Assembly: GCF_000497755.1 (NCBI RefSeq)
Contig: NZ_AYOD01000044.1
Location: 59,558-123,557, forward strand
DNA: 64,000 nucleotides
Origin: Aliihoeflea sp. 2WW
Lineage (GTDB): Bacteria; Pseudomonadota; Alphaproteobacteria; Rhizobiales; Rhizobiaceae
Direction of reading: 5' to 3'
Below the pieces are notes generated by a model. It was not told the DNA's origin. It worked only from the letters and a program-made list of their open reading frames with translations, and did not search any database. Below are positions 1-8,994 of this stretch, piece after piece. Within the stretch, counting starts at the first letter, position 1. Each line of letters begins with the position of its first letter. The position numbers were made by a program, and so were the translations under genes.

Positions 1-60
1 CGACAATTTGGGCGCGGGCTCGCGGACGCGGTAGGCTTCCTCGGGTTTCGTCTTCGCCAT
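1..60 (-). CDS. Partial 5' end of an unidentified gene
   Basis: The first 20 codons of a minus-strand gene run off the left edge. The peptide begins MAKTKPEEAYRVREPAPKLS. The ATG is preceded by a purine-rich GAGGGCGAGA, a plausible ribosome binding site, and it points away from the lysyl-tRNA synthetase gene. Twenty charged residues are not enough to name a family, so no function is offered. Confidence 0.55.
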   Translation of the reverse strand, partial: MAKTKPEEAYRVREPAPKLS

Positions 61-149
61 GGTTCTCGCCCTCTTCTGGATTCAGTTTCAAATCTAGGAG
101 CGACGCCGCCGAACCGCAATGCAATCGGCGCGGCCGAGGCCGCCAAAGA

Positions 150-178
150 TTGACGCTCGCCCCTTGCAAGCATAGACC
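150..178 (+). promoter_or_regulatory. Candidate promoter of lysK
   Basis: TTGACG (150-155) and TAGACC (173-178) are separated by 17 bases, which fits the loose sigma-70 pattern of alphaproteobacteria. Transcription would begin near 185. That is downstream of the ATG at 179 and upstream of the ATG at 227, so it supports the shorter start for lysK. The -10 match is weak and no start site is known. Confidence 0.4.
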
Positions 179-226
179 ATGCCCGCCCGCTGGCTTGCGG
201 GTTTCCAGAAACCGGATATCGACACG

Positions 227-1882
227 ATGGCGACCACAGGATCGAACGCGCTCCATTTGACCCCGGAAATTCTCGAAGCGGCTAAGGTATCGAAAGCCTG
301 GCCGTTCGAGGAAGCGCGCAAGATCGTCAAACGCTACGAGGGCAAGGCCTGGCCGAAGACCGTGCTGTTCGAGACCGGCTACGGGCCATCCGGCTTGCCG
401 CATATCGGCACGTTCGGCGAGGTGGCCCGTACCTCGATGGTGCGCCATGCCTTCCGCATCCTGACCGAGGACAAGGTGGCGACGAACCTTTTGTGCTTTT
501 CCGACGACATGGACGGGATGCGCAAGATTCCCGACAACGTGCCGGATCGCGCCTTTCTCGAGCCGCACATGCACAAGCCGCTGACCGCCGTGCCGAACCC
601 GTTCGGCGGCGACTATGCGAGCTTTGCCGACCACAACAACACGATGCTGTGCCGCTTCCTCGACACGTTCGGCTTCGACTACGAGTTCGCCAGCGCGACG
701 CAATACTACAAGTCGGGCAAGCTCGACGCGATCTTGAGGCGCGTCGCCGAACGCTATGACGACATCATGGCCATCATGCTGCCGACGCTGGGCGAAGAAC
801 GCCGCGCCACCTATTCGCCTTTCCTGCCGATCTCGCCGAAGACCGGCCGCGTGCTCTATGTCCCGATGAAGAATGTGGACGCGGAAGCGGGCACCATCAC
901 CTTCGACGACGAGGACGGTAAGGAGACGACGCTGCCCGTGACCGGCGGCCAGGTGAAGCTGCAGTGGAAGCCGGATTTCGGCGCGCGGTGGGCCGCGCTG
1001 GGTGTCGACTTCGAGATGTTCGGCAAGGATCACGGACCCAACATGGGCGTCTATGACGCGATCTGCGAGGCGCTCGGCGGCCGGGCGCCGGAGCATTTCG
1101 TCTACGAGCTCTTCCTCGACGAGAACGGCCAGAAGATCTCGAAGTCCAAGGGCAACGGCCTGACCATCGACGAATGGCTGACCTATGCGCCCACCGAGAG
1201 CCTGGCGCTCTACATGTTCCAGCGGCCGCGACAGGCGAAGAAACTCTATTTCGACGTCATCCCGCGCGCGGTCGACGAATATTACCAGTTCCTCGCCGCC
1301 TATCCGCGGCAGGACTGGAAGGAGCGGCTCGGCAATCCCGTCTGGCATATCCATGACGGCAATCCGCCGGAAATCGAACTGCCGGTGACCTTCGCGCTTC
1401 TGCTCAACCTCGTTTCCGCGTCGAACGCGCACGACAAGGCGGTGCTGTGGGGCTTCATCTCGCGCCATGCGCCGGGCGTGACGCCGCAGACGCACCCCGA
1501 ACTCGACCGGCTGACCGCCTATGCGATCCGCTATTTCGACGATTTCGTGAAGCCGACGAAGGCATTCCGCGCACCGGACGAGGCGGAGCGGGAGGCCTTG
1601 GCGGCACTTTCGGAAGGGCTGGCGGCGCTTCCCGCCGATGCCGACGGCGAGGCGATCCAGAATGCGGCGCTCGACGTGGCACGCTCCATCGAGCGCTACC
1701 AAGACCACGCCAAGAAGAGCCCGACCGGCGGGCCGGGCGTTTCGGTCGCCTTCTTCCAGATGATCTATCAGGTGCTGATCGGTCAGGAACGGGGTCCGCG
1801 CTTCGGCTCGTTCGTGGCTCTTTATGGCATCGACAACACGCGGGTACTGATCGACAAGGCGCTCAAGGGCGAATTGCAGTAG
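227..1882 (+). CDS. lysK: Class I lysyl-tRNA synthetase
   Basis: Charges tRNA-Lys with lysine in the cytoplasm. This is the archaeal-type class I enzyme, which many alphaproteobacteria use in place of class II LysRS. The HIGH-type motif HIGT lies at about residues 59-62 and the KMSKS-type motif KISKS at 303-307. The length of 551 residues is normal for the family. An ATG at 179 would add 16 residues unlike the family and would overlap the likely promoter, so 227 is chosen; neither start has a strong ribosome binding site. The stop codon directly abuts the stop of the convergent nuclease-like gene, leaving no room for a separate terminator. Confidence 0.95.
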   Translation: MATTGSNALHLTPEILEAAKVSKAWPFEEARKIVKRYEGKAWPKTVLFETGYGPSGLPHIGTFGEVARTSMVRHAFRILTEDKVATNLLCFSDDMDGMRKIPDNVPDRAFLEPHMHKPLTAVPNPFGGDYASFADHNNTMLCRFLDTFGFDYEFASATQYYKSGKLDAILRRVAERYDDIMAIMLPTLGEERRATYSPFLPISPKTGRVLYVPMKNVDAEAGTITFDDEDGKETTLPVTGGQVKLQWKPDFGARWAALGVDFEMFGKDHGPNMGVYDAICEALGGRAPEHFVYELFLDENGQKISKSKGNGLTIDEWLTYAPTESLALYMFQRPRQAKKLYFDVIPRAVDEYYQFLAAYPRQDWKERLGNPVWHIHDGNPPEIELPVTFALLLNLVSASNAHDKAVLWGFISRHAPGVTPQTHPELDRLTAYAIRYFDDFVKPTKAFRAPDEAEREALAALSEGLAALPADADGEAIQNAALDVARSIERYQDHAKKSPTGGPGVSVAFFQMIYQVLIGQERGPRFGSFVALYGIDNTRVLIDKALKGELQ

Positions 1883-2560
1883 TCAATTCGAGCCGGGAGC
1901 GGCGCCGTGTATGCCGCGCCCGGCTTCGCTCGCCGCCCTTTCCTCATCCTCGTAGCCGCTGCCGGGCGCAGCATGTGCCCAGCCTTGAGCGACCAGCCAT
2001 TCGGCGGGATCGGCAGGGCCGAGCTTGCAGCGGCTGACGATCGTCTCGCCGCCCGGCGTGCCGGGCACGGTGCAGGCGATGGCGCGGCCGCGCAGATAGT
2101 TGCGGAAGGCCGTTCGGGCATGAACGCCGCACGGCCAGGAACCGCCGCCCTCCCCGCAAATCTCGTCTGCGGCGACGATCTCGATTCCCTCCAGCGCAAC
2201 ACGGTGGCCTTCCGCCTCGATCGTGCCGGCATCGATGGCGACGGGCCGATGAAGGAGCGTTTCGCGCGGCGGGCGGGTTGCCGGGTCTTCCGGCGCGCCG
2301 AGCGGGCTCAGCGGTTCGCGCGGCGCGACGCGCTCCAGTTGCGTGATGTCGACGGGCGGGGCGGCGATGGTCGGCGCGACGGGGCGGCCGACGCGCTCGG
2401 ATTTTGGCGCGGGCGGTGTTGGCTCAGGTGCGACGGGCGGAGTTACCGAAACTTGCCGGTCGGACGGACCCGACGCCAGTTCGCTCTGGCCCCAGCCGAA
2501 CACGATGGCGCCGACCAGGACCAGACCGCCGACACCCACGAGGAGCGCGGCCGGACGCAT
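1883..2560 (-). CDS. Membrane-anchored SNase-fold protein, probably inactive
   Basis: 225 residues. One hydrophobic N-terminal segment (about residues 4-25) is followed by a proline-rich linker and a C-terminal domain resembling staphylococcal nuclease (thermonuclease family). The family pattern IDGDTIE is changed to IDAGTIE. The APE motif that holds the catalytic Glu reads AAD. Metal binding and catalysis are therefore doubtful. Two cysteines (in DEICGEG and WPCGV) match the periplasmic relatives, suggesting a disulfide outside the cytoplasm. ATG 2560 starts one base after the stop of the S24 repressor gene, so the two are probably translationally coupled. Confidence 0.7.
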   Translation of the reverse strand: MRPAALLVGVGGLVLVGAIVFGWGQSELASGPSDRQVSVTPPVAPEPTPPAPKSERVGRPVAPTIAAPPVDITQLERVAPREPLSPLGAPEDPATRPPRETLLHRPVAIDAGTIEAEGHRVALEGIEIVAADEICGEGGGSWPCGVHARTAFRNYLRGRAIACTVPGTPGGETIVSRCKLGPADPAEWLVAQGWAHAAPGSGYEDEERAASEAGRGIHGAAPGSN

Positions 2561-2561
2561 G

Positions 2562-3197
2562 CTACTGGCTCGCCCAGACGATCCGCGCCATCCAGACGAT
2601 GTCATCTGCGGGGATGGAACGATCGGGATGGTCCGGGTTGAGCGACTGGAGTTCGACTATCTTCGCGCTTTTCCGTGCCAGAACCTTGGCGGTCACCTCG
2701 CCACTGGCGGTCTTGGCGACGACGCGGTCGCCCTTGCGGACCTGCGCTGCCGGGTCGACGATCAGCACGTCGCCGTCGCGGTAGAGCGGCAGCATGGAAT
2801 CGCCCTGCACCGTCAGGGCATAGGCGCCCTCGCCCGCACCGGCCGGAAGCGGCACCTGATCCCAGCCATGGCCGGCGGGAAAGCCCGCATCGTCGAAATA
2901 GCCGCCGGCGCCGGCCTGCGCGAAACCGATCAAAGGCACCGTCGAGGACGTCGGGCGCGCCTCACCATCGGCCTTGAACAGGCCGAGCAGATCGTCGATC
3001 GAGGCGCCCGTCGCGTCCATGACCTTGGCGAGCGATTCCGTCGACGGCCAGCGCGGACGGCCGTCGGCGGACTGGCGCTTCGATTTGTTGAAGGCGGTGG
3101 AATCCAGGCCCGCGCGCTTGGCCAGCCCCGAGGCCGACAGCGCATTGCGCGCGGCCAGCGCGTCGATCGCGGCCCAGACCTTGTCATGGGAGAGCAT
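2562..3197 (-). CDS. LexA-like S24 peptidase-type transcriptional repressor
   Basis: 211 residues. An N-terminal helix-turn-helix region (about 1-70) precedes a C-terminal S24 signal-peptidase-like domain. The nucleophile is the Ser in QGDSMLP and the candidate general base is the Lys in VTAKVLA. Proteins of this build repress genes and inactivate themselves by self-cleavage after DNA damage; an Ala-Gly pair in GFAQAGAGGYF could be the cleavage site. This is not the main LexA, which is recognisably different in its HTH. It is the first gene of a two-gene unit with the SNase-fold protein. An AT-rich TATATT lies about 30 bases upstream of the ATG and could be its -10 element. Confidence 0.8.
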   Translation of the reverse strand: MLSHDKVWAAIDALAARNALSASGLAKRAGLDSTAFNKSKRQSADGRPRWPSTESLAKVMDATGASIDDLLGLFKADGEARPTSSTVPLIGFAQAGAGGYFDDAGFPAGHGWDQVPLPAGAGEGAYALTVQGDSMLPLYRDGDVLIVDPAAQVRKGDRVVAKTASGEVTAKVLARKSAKIVELQSLNPDHPDRSIPADDIVWMARIVWASQ

Positions 3198-3264
3198 GGC
3201 GCCACCCCGCTAGAGGAAAATATACCTTGAACGTGTTAGCGCGGCACGGCCGGCTTGTCCAGCG

Positions 3265-3882
3265 TCATGGACGGTAGGCGGCGCGGCCGGTCGCCAGCAT
3301 GGCGTCCAGCAGCTCGAGCCGGTCCTGCCCCCAGAAAGCCTCGCCATCGAGCACGTAGACCGGCGCGCCGACGGCATCGCTGGCCGCGGCCGACTGCGTG
3401 TTGACCTTGCGGCTTTCCTCGACCTGCGGCGTGTCGGCGGCGGCGAGAATAGCGTCCGCGTCGTGGCCCTCGGCCGTCAGGTAGGCGGCGAGTTGCGCGC
3501 GGTCGGCGACGTTCTCGTCCTTCGCCCAGACACCCTCATGGACGCGCCACAGATAGCCGGCGGGGTCGGCGCCGGCTTCAACGAGCGCGATGGCGACGCG
3601 GTCGGCAAGGGCGGAATCGACGGGGAAGAATTCCGGCTCGAGATTGAGCGTCAGGCCTCGCATCTCGCGAAATCGCTGCAGTTCGACGCGGCGGTAGCGC
3701 TGGCGCAGCGGCGTGCGCTGGCCGAGCGGGACCGAGCCCGAATTCGCCCAGACGCCCATGATGTCGATCGGCTTGTAGCGGATCGTCGCGCCGTGACGCG
3801 CCGCGATCTCGTGCAGGGCGTTGTGCCCGAGATAGGCGTAGGGCGAGGAGCCGATGAGGTAGTAGTCGATGATGCGGGTCAT
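3265..3882 (-). CDS. DsbA-fold 2-hydroxychromene-2-carboxylate isomerase family protein
   Basis: 205 residues, starting MTRIIDYYLIGSSPYAYLG. The fold is the kappa-GST/DsbA type. The YYLIGSSPYAYLG opening and the VGAPVYVLDGEAFWGQDRL segment near the C terminus are typical of the 2-hydroxychromene-2-carboxylate isomerase group. These are GSH-dependent isomerases of aromatic catabolism, but many members have unknown substrates. The Ser in the SSPY segment fits the kappa-GST catalytic Ser. Its ATG overlaps the stop of the ParE-type toxin gene by four bases (ATGA), so it is probably made from the toxin-antitoxin transcript. No aromatic pathway genes are adjacent. Confidence 0.8.
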   Translation of the reverse strand: MTRIIDYYLIGSSPYAYLGHNALHEIAARHGATIRYKPIDIMGVWANSGSVPLGQRTPLRQRYRRVELQRFREMRGLTLNLEPEFFPVDSALADRVAIALVEAGADPAGYLWRVHEGVWAKDENVADRAQLAAYLTAEGHDADAILAAADTPQVEESRKVNTQSAAASDAVGAPVYVLDGEAFWGQDRLELLDAMLATGRAAYRP

Positions 3883-4175
3883 AGCTTTCGTCGTTCGCTT
3901 TCCTGTGCGTGATGGAGCATGCGAGCGATTTCGATCGAGTTCCCCAAGACGCGATAGTAGACGGCATAGGGCGGCATCGTGATCTTGCGCATGTCGCGAT
4001 ATTTGCCGGCCGAAACGACCGGCCCCATGAATGGGCGACCGCTCATCAACTCCAGGGTACGATCGAGTTGCCGGAGCATATTGGCTGCCGCTTCGGGGTT
4101 CCACGCCGAGAGGTATCGCGCGGCGCTATCGACATCCTTTTGCGCAGCGGGGGCGAAGATGATCTCAAGCGCCAT
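3879..4175 (-). CDS. ParE/RelE-superfamily toxin
   Basis: 98 residues with the plasmid-stabilisation pattern: EIIFAPAAQKDVDSAARYL at the N terminus, then RDMRKITMPPYAVYYRV and a basic C-terminal tail. ParE members poison gyrase and RelE members cut mRNA on the ribosome. The sequence looks more like ParE, but activity cannot be told from it. It overlaps the upstream antitoxin gene by 11 bases and the downstream isomerase by 4, so the three are one transcript. Confidence 0.85.
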   Translation of the reverse strand: MALEIIFAPAAQKDVDSAARYLSAWNPEAAANMLRQLDRTLELMSGRPFMGPVVSAGKYRDMRKITMPPYAVYYRVLGNSIEIARMLHHAQESERRKL

Positions 4176-4371
4176 AGCGCCGTTTCAAGTCCGCCATGAC
4201 TTCTTCGCCCGGTATCCCCTCGCCACGCTCAAGCTGTTCGATGCCGATGGCCAACTCGTCCTGCAGCGCGAGAATGCGGTGCACAACATGCAAGAGGTCT
4301 TCGCCCAATCGCTCCTGCAGATCAGGAGGAAGCTGCGCGGCGTCCTTGACGGCCAGTTCAAGCTTGGTCAT
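4165..4371 (-). CDS. Cognate antitoxin of the ParE-type toxin
   Basis: 68 residues, predicted helical and rather acidic, ending GEEVMADLKRRYGA. This C-terminal pattern is common in small antitoxins encoded before ParE toxins. It precedes the toxin and overlaps it by 11 bases, the usual order for type II modules. I do not see a clear ribbon-helix-helix motif, so the family assignment rests mainly on context and size. The 46 bases to the thioesterase stop (4418) leave room for a short promoter. Confidence 0.75.
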   Translation of the reverse strand: MTKLELAVKDAAQLPPDLQERLGEDLLHVVHRILALQDELAIGIEQLERGEGIPGEEVMADLKRRYGA

Positions 4372-4417
4372 CTCATTCTCCGGCTTTACGCCATTCTCGC
4401 CTTCTCCAATCCTTGCG

Positions 4418-4966
4418 TCAATGTGAGGACTTCGCCAAATCGCGCAAGCCTTGATGGGAGGCGAGGAAGGCTTCTTCCTGGGGCAGAAGCGGGCGTGGGG
4501 TGGCTTCGATGCCGAGCTCAGCGATGAGTTCGTCGATCGGCACGAAGCGGCGGTTGTTGCGGTCGTAGACGCCTGCCGTCGTCATGATGACGGCGGCGGT
4601 GCGGCCGTCGTCGTGCAGGAATCGGTGACGGCCGATCAAATGGCGATCGGTCCAGGTCTCGACGGTGGTGACGACCTCGAAACGCTGCCACAGCTTGATC
4701 TCGCGCACATAGACCGATTGCAGCCCGCCCATCATCGGGCCCCAGCCGCGCTCGCGCGCGAGCTTCAAAAAGCCGAGGCGCAGGAAGATGTCGACGCGGC
4801 CGACATCGGCCAGCATCATGTAGCGCGCATTGTTCAAGTGCATGTTGCGGTCGATATCGGACGGCAGGCAGCGGAATTTCAGCCGGCTTTCGTCGCCCGG
4901 ACGGAACGGTCCGCGCGATTTCGCGGTGGCGACCATGCGCGCGAGGCGCCCCCAAACGTACATTCT
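4418..4966 (-). CDS. Acyl-CoA thioesterase-like hotdog protein
   Basis: 182 residues. The region DIDRNMHLNNARYMMLADVGR is the DxNxHxNN type of 4-hydroxybenzoyl-CoA thioesterase (4HBT/THEM) domain, whose Asp and neighbouring polar residues hydrolyse acyl-CoA. The start at 4966 is chosen because GGAG lies 7 bases before the ATG; a GTG 24 bases upstream lacks such a site. It is the last gene of the beta-oxidation run, separated from fadJ by two hairpins, so it may be expressed at a lower level. It could trim acyl-CoA intermediates, but the substrate is unknown. Confidence 0.8.
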   Translation of the reverse strand, partial: RMYVWGRLARMVATAKSRGPFRPGDESRLKFRCLPSDIDRNMHLNNARYMMLADVGRVDIFLRLGFLKLARERGWGPMMGGLQSVYVREIKLWQRFEVVTTVETWTDRHLIGRHRFLHDDGRTAAVIMTTAGVYDRNNRRFVPIDELIAELGIEATPRPLLPQEEAFLASHQGLRDLAKSSH

Positions 4967-4995
4967 TGGCTCCGGGAAAAAGACCCCCACTCCGT

Positions 4996-5041
4996 CTCGG
5001 ACTTCGTCCGAGCCACCTCTCCCCCGAAACCGGGGGAGAGG
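4996..5041. repeat. Paired hairpin element between fadJ and the thioesterase gene
   Basis: Two perfect stem-loops lie side by side: CTCGGAC/GTCCGAG (4996-5012) and CCTCTCCCCCG/CGGGGGAGAGG (5016-5041). The C-rich stem resembles the arms of the larger palindromic repeats elsewhere in this window. With no T-run it is more likely a repeat element or an mRNA processing site than a classical terminator. Confidence 0.7.
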
Positions 5042-5062
5042 AAAGACGGCGTAGAGATCGTA

Positions 5063-7279
5063 TCAGGCGGCCTTTTTGGCACCCGCGTAAGGATCGAAGC
5101 GCTGGTAGAAGGTCTCGCCTTTGGCAGCCATGTCCTTCAGGAGCGCCGGTACGTCGAACTCCTTGCCGTATCTGGCGCCGAGCTTTTCGGCGAGCGCGAC
5201 GAAGTTCTTTACGCCCATGCCGTCGATGTAGGAAAGAGCGCCGCCCGTATAGGGCGCGAAGCCGAAGGCGAGGATCGAGCCGACATCCGCTTCGCGCGGG
5301 TCGGTGACGATGCCCTCTTCCATGACGCGTGCGGCCTCCAGCGCGATGACGACGAGGAAGCGCTGCTTCAGCTCCTCGACATCGACGCTATCGGCGTCCT
5401 GCTGCGGGTAGAGCGTCTTCAGCTCCGGCCACAGGTGCTTTTTCGCGGGCTTCGCCGGGTAGTCGTAGAAGCCCTTGCCGTTCTTGCGGCCTTGGCGTCC
5501 GTGCGTGTCGACCATGGTGTTGATCAGCTCGAACTGCTTCGGATCGACGGAGCCCTCGCCCATGTCGCGGATGGTCTGCTTCATGATCTTCTGCGCGAGG
5601 TCGATCGCGGTCTCGTCGGTAAGCGCGAGCGGGCCGACCGGCATGCCGGCCATCTTGGCCGCGTTTTCGATCATCGCCGGCGGGACGCCCTCGATCAGCA
5701 TCTTGAACGCTTCGGCCATATAGCGCAGCACGCAGCGGTTGACGTAGAAGCCGCGCGTGTCGTTGACGACGATCGGCGTCTTCTTGATCGCGCGGACGTA
5801 GTCGATGGCGGTCGCCAGCGCCTTGTCCTCGGTCTTTTCGCCCATGATGATCTCGACGAGCATCATCTTGTCGACCGGCGAGAAGAAGTGGATGCCGATG
5901 AACTGGTCGGGCCGCTTCGAGTTCTTCGCCAGGCCCGAGATCGGGATGGTCGAGGTGTTGGAGGCGAAGATCGCGCTGTCGGCGATGACGGCCTCGGTCT
6001 TTTCGGTCGCGCCCTTCTTGACTTCCGAATCCTCGAACACGGCCTCGATGACGAGGTCGCAGCCTTCGAGCTTGGCGTAGTCATCCGTGGGGGTGATGAG
6101 CGAGAGGAGCTTCTGCTTGTCGTCCTCGGTCGCGCGGCCCTTCTTGATCGCGCCGTCGACGAGGCCCTCCGAATGAGCCTTGCCCTTTTCAGCCGACGCC
6201 ATGTCGCGGTCGAGGAGGACGACCGGGATGCCGGCCTTGGCGGTGACATAGGCGATGCCTGCGCCCATGAAGCCGGCGCCGAGGACGCCGATCTTCGAGA
6301 ACTTGGTCGGTGCGACACCGGCCGGGCGGCGTGCGCCCTTGTTCAGTTCCTGCAACGAGATGAAGAGCGAACGGATCATCATCGCCGCTTCGGTCGAGCG
6401 CAGGATCTCGGTGAAGTAGCGCTGCTCGATCTTGAGCGCGGTGTCGAAGGGCACGAGAAGGCCTTCATAGGCGCATTTCAGGATCGCAGACGCGGCCGGA
6501 TAATTGCCGTAGGTCTCGCGGCGCAGGATGGCGATCGCCGGGGGCCAAAGGTTTGCGCCGGCGGCCGAATAGACGGGACCGCCGGGCAGCTTGAAGCCCT
6601 TTTCGTCCCAAGGCTGCGTGGCCTTGAGACCATTCTTGATCATGCCCTTCGCGGTCTCGATCAGCTTGTCGGGGGCGGCGATCTCATGGATCAGGCCCAT
6701 CGACTTCGCCTTCTTCGGCGACAGGTTCTGGCCGGTCGTCAGCATCTGGAGGGCCGACTGCGGATCGGTCAGGCGCGGGACGCGCTGCGTGCCGCCGGCG
6801 CCGGGGAAGATGCCGACCTTGACCTCGGGCAGCGCCATCTTGACGCTGTCGCTGTCGGCCGCCACGCGGCCATGGCAGGCGAGCGAAAGCTCGAACGCGC
6901 CGCCCATGCAGGTGCCGTTGATGGCCGAGACCCAGGGCTTGCCGCTCGTCTCGAGCTTGCGCCAGAGCCACGACATGCGGCCCGCGCCGTCGAAGAGCAT
7001 CTTCATCGCGGCGTCGGGGTTGGTCGCCTTTTCCTTGGCGAAGATGCCCAGCATGCGGTTGAGCATGGTCAGGTCGGCGCCGCCGGAGAAGCTGTCCTTG
7101 CCGGACGTGATGACCGCGCCCTTGATCGCGGCGTCGCCGGCGACCTGGTCGATGATCCTGTCGAGTTCGTCCATCACCTCTTCGGTGAAGACGTTCATCG
7201 AACGGTCGGGCATTTCCCAGGTGACGAGGGCGATGCCGTCGGCATCGGTTTCGACGGTGAAGTTCTTGTAGTCAGCCAT
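5063..7279 (-). CDS. fadJ: FadJ-type multifunctional enoyl-CoA hydratase/3-hydroxyacyl-CoA dehydrogenase
   Basis: Carries out the second and third steps of beta-oxidation. It is 738 residues long, close to the usual 715-740. The N-terminal crotonase domain (about 1-190) contains DSFSGGADL and [16 protein letters not shown]. The NAD-binding dehydrogenase domain begins near 325 with [14 protein letters not shown] and is followed by the C-terminal 3HCDH domains, including [12 protein letters not shown]. The start at 7279 has a strong GGAGGAG eight bases upstream. It follows the thiolase gene by 22 bases in the same operon; the two enzymes normally work together. Confidence 0.95.
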   Translation of the reverse strand: MADYKNFTVETDADGIALVTWEMPDRSMNVFTEEVMDELDRIIDQVAGDAAIKGAVITSGKDSFSGGADLTMLNRMLGIFAKEKATNPDAAMKMLFDGAGRMSWLWRKLETSGKPWVSAINGTCMGGAFELSLACHGRVAADSDSVKMALPEVKVGIFPGAGGTQRVPRLTDPQSALQMLTTGQNLSPKKAKSMGLIHEIAAPDKLIETAKGMIKNGLKATQPWDEKGFKLPGGPVYSAAGANLWPPAIAILRRETYGNYPAASAILKCAYEGLLVPFDTALKIEQRYFTEILRSTEAAMMIRSLFISLQELNKGARRPAGVAPTKFSKIGVLGAGFMGAGIAYVTAKAGIPVVLLDRDMASAEKGKAHSEGLVDGAIKKGRATEDDKQKLLSLITPTDDYAKLEGCDLVIEAVFEDSEVKKGATEKTEAVIADSAIFASNTSTIPISGLAKNSKRPDQFIGIHFFSPVDKMMLVEIIMGEKTEDKALATAIDYVRAIKKTPIVVNDTRGFYVNRCVLRYMAEAFKMLIEGVPPAMIENAAKMAGMPVGPLALTDETAIDLAQKIMKQTIRDMGEGSVDPKQFELINTMVDTHGRQGRKNGKGFYDYPAKPAKKHLWPELKTLYPQQDADSVDVEELKQRFLVVIALEAARVMEEGIVTDPREADVGSILAFGFAPYTGGALSYIDGMGVKNFVALAEKLGARYGKEFDVPALLKDMAAKGETFYQRFDPYAGAKKAA

Positions 7280-7301
7280 TTTCAAATCTCCTCCGCCCGT
7301 C

Positions 7302-8510
7302 TCAAACACGCTCGATGATCGTTGCGGTGCCCATGCCCGCGCCGATGCACAGCGTCACGAGTGCGGTGTTCAAATCGCGGCGTTCAAGCTCATCGAGCAC
7401 GGTGCCGAAGATCATCGCGCCGGTCGCGCCGAGCGGGTGGCCCATGGCGATCGCGCCGCCATTGACGTTGATCTTGTCGTGCGGAATGTCGAAGGCCTGC
7501 ATGTAGCGCAGCACGACCGAGGCGAAGGCCTCGTTGAGCTCGAAGAGGTCGATGTCGCCAAGCTGCATGCCCGCGCGCTCGAGCAGCTTTTCGGTCACGT
7601 CGACCGGGCCGGTGAGCATCAGCGACGGTTCGGAGCCGATATTGGTGAACGCCTTGATACGCGCGCGGGGCTTGGACGACAGCTTTTCCCCGCCCTCCTT
7701 CGAGCCGAGCAGAACGACCGCCGCGCCGTCGACGATGCCGGACGAATTGCCGGCATGGTGGACGTGGTTGATCGCCTCGACTTCCGGATGGCGCTGGATG
7801 GCGACGGCGTTGAAGCCGCCCATCTCGCCCGGCATCACGAAAGACGGGTTGAGCGAGGCCAGTGACTGCATGTCGGTCGACGGGCGCATGTGCTCGTCAT
7901 GGTCGAGGATGGTGAGACCGTTCTGGTCCTTCACCGGCACGACCGAATTCTTGAAGTAGCCGTTCTTCCAGGCGTTGGCCGCGCGCTTCTGGCTCTCGAC
8001 GGCATAGGCGTCGACGTCGTCGCGGGAGAAGCCGTATTTGGTCGCGATCAGATCGGCGGAGACGCCCTGCGGCATGAAATAGCCCGGCAGGCCGACCGAG
8101 GGGTCCATGAACCAGGCGCCGCCCGACATGCCCATGCCGACGCGCGACATGGATTCGACGCCGCCCGCGACGACGAGTTCGTCCGAGCCGCCGGCAATCT
8201 TAGCCGCGCCGAGATTGATGGCGTCCAGGCCCGAGGCACAAAAGCGCGAGAGCTGGATGCCGGGCGCCTTCATGTCGTAGCCGGCCTCGAAGGCGGACGA
8301 ACGCGGGATAACGGAGCCGGCTTCGCCGACCGGGTCGACGCAGCCGAAGATGATGTCGTCGACATTGGCGGTGTCGATGCCGTTGCGGTCGCGCACGGCT
8401 TCCAGAACCTTGGCGCCAAGGCGCACGGCCGGCACTTCGTGCAGCGAGCCGTCCTTCTTGCCGCGGCCGCGCGGCGTGCGCACGGCGTCGTAGACGAATA
8501 CGTCAGTCAT
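7302..8510 (-). CDS. fadA: Acetyl-CoA C-acyltransferase (thiolase)
   Basis: Last step of beta-oxidation: cleaves 3-ketoacyl-CoA with CoA. 402 residues. The nucleophilic Cys is C91 in [12 protein letters not shown]. The C-terminal active-site motifs are [15 protein letters not shown] and [10 protein letters not shown], with His and the second Cys present. GAGGAG precedes the ATG at good spacing. It lies between osmC and fadJ on the minus strand with gaps of about 20 bases, consistent with one transcript. Confidence 0.95.
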   Translation of the reverse strand: MTDVFVYDAVRTPRGRGKKDGSLHEVPAVRLGAKVLEAVRDRNGIDTANVDDIIFGCVDPVGEAGSVIPRSSAFEAGYDMKAPGIQLSRFCASGLDAINLGAAKIAGGSDELVVAGGVESMSRVGMGMSGGAWFMDPSVGLPGYFMPQGVSADLIATKYGFSRDDVDAYAVESQKRAANAWKNGYFKNSVVPVKDQNGLTILDHDEHMRPSTDMQSLASLNPSFVMPGEMGGFNAVAIQRHPEVEAINHVHHAGNSSGIVDGAAVVLLGSKEGGEKLSSKPRARIKAFTNIGSEPSLMLTGPVDVTEKLLERAGMQLGDIDLFELNEAFASVVLRYMQAFDIPHDKINVNGGAIAMGHPLGATGAMIFGTVLDELERRDLNTALVTLCIGAGMGTATIIERV

Positions 8511-8529
8511 CGGGCTTCTCCTCTGATCC

Positions 8530-8985
8530 TCAGAACTGGGGTTCGACCGTCACATCGGTCGTGACCGAATTGGCAATGAAGCAGGCGTCGTGCGCCTTGT
8601 GATGCAGCTCTTCGATGGTCACCGCATCGCCGTCGGATTCGACACGGGGGCGCAGCGTGACCTTCACGATGGCCATGCGGCCATCCGCATTCTTCGCCAT
8701 CACACCTTCCGCACGATCCATATAGGAGCGGATGTCGATCTTTGCCCGTTTGGCGAAATCGAGGAACCACAGCATGTGGCAGGAGGCGAGCGAGGCGACG
8801 AACATTTCCTCGGGGTCGATGGCCGAAGCGTCGCTGTAAGGGGCAGGCACGATGGTGGGCGCGGCCGATGCCGACAAAACGGCCCCGCCGTCGAAGCGCA
8901 GCTCGTGGACGCGCGAATAGCGGCCTGCGAGGAAGTCCGCTCCGGCTTCCTGCGTCCAGCTCAATTCGGCGACGTGCTGCGACAT
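8530..8985 (-). CDS. OsmC/Ohr-family peroxidase-like protein
   Basis: 151 residues. The family reduces organic or lipid hydroperoxides with a pair of cysteines. Here they are in SLASCHMLWF and DACFIANS, both at the expected positions, and Arg and Glu residues typical of the pocket are also present. It sits inside the beta-oxidation operon, 19 bases from fadA and 9 from the acyl-CoA dehydrogenase. A role in removing fatty-acid hydroperoxides or handling peroxide made during fatty acid use is a reasonable inference, not shown by sequence. Confidence 0.88.
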   Translation of the reverse strand: MSQHVAELSWTQEAGADFLAGRYSRVHELRFDGGAVLSASAAPTIVPAPYSDASAIDPEEMFVASLASCHMLWFLDFAKRAKIDIRSYMDRAEGVMAKNADGRMAIVKVTLRPRVESDGDAVTIEELHHKAHDACFIANSVTTDVTVEPQF

Positions 8986-8994
8986 TCCTTCTCC

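Noticed and set aside
4451..7318. A 955-codon open frame on the plus strand opposite the thioesterase and fadJ
   Set aside because: It has no recognisable domains, is rich in Arg, Asp and His, and mirrors the codon bias of fadJ on the other strand. It is a GC-rich shadow.
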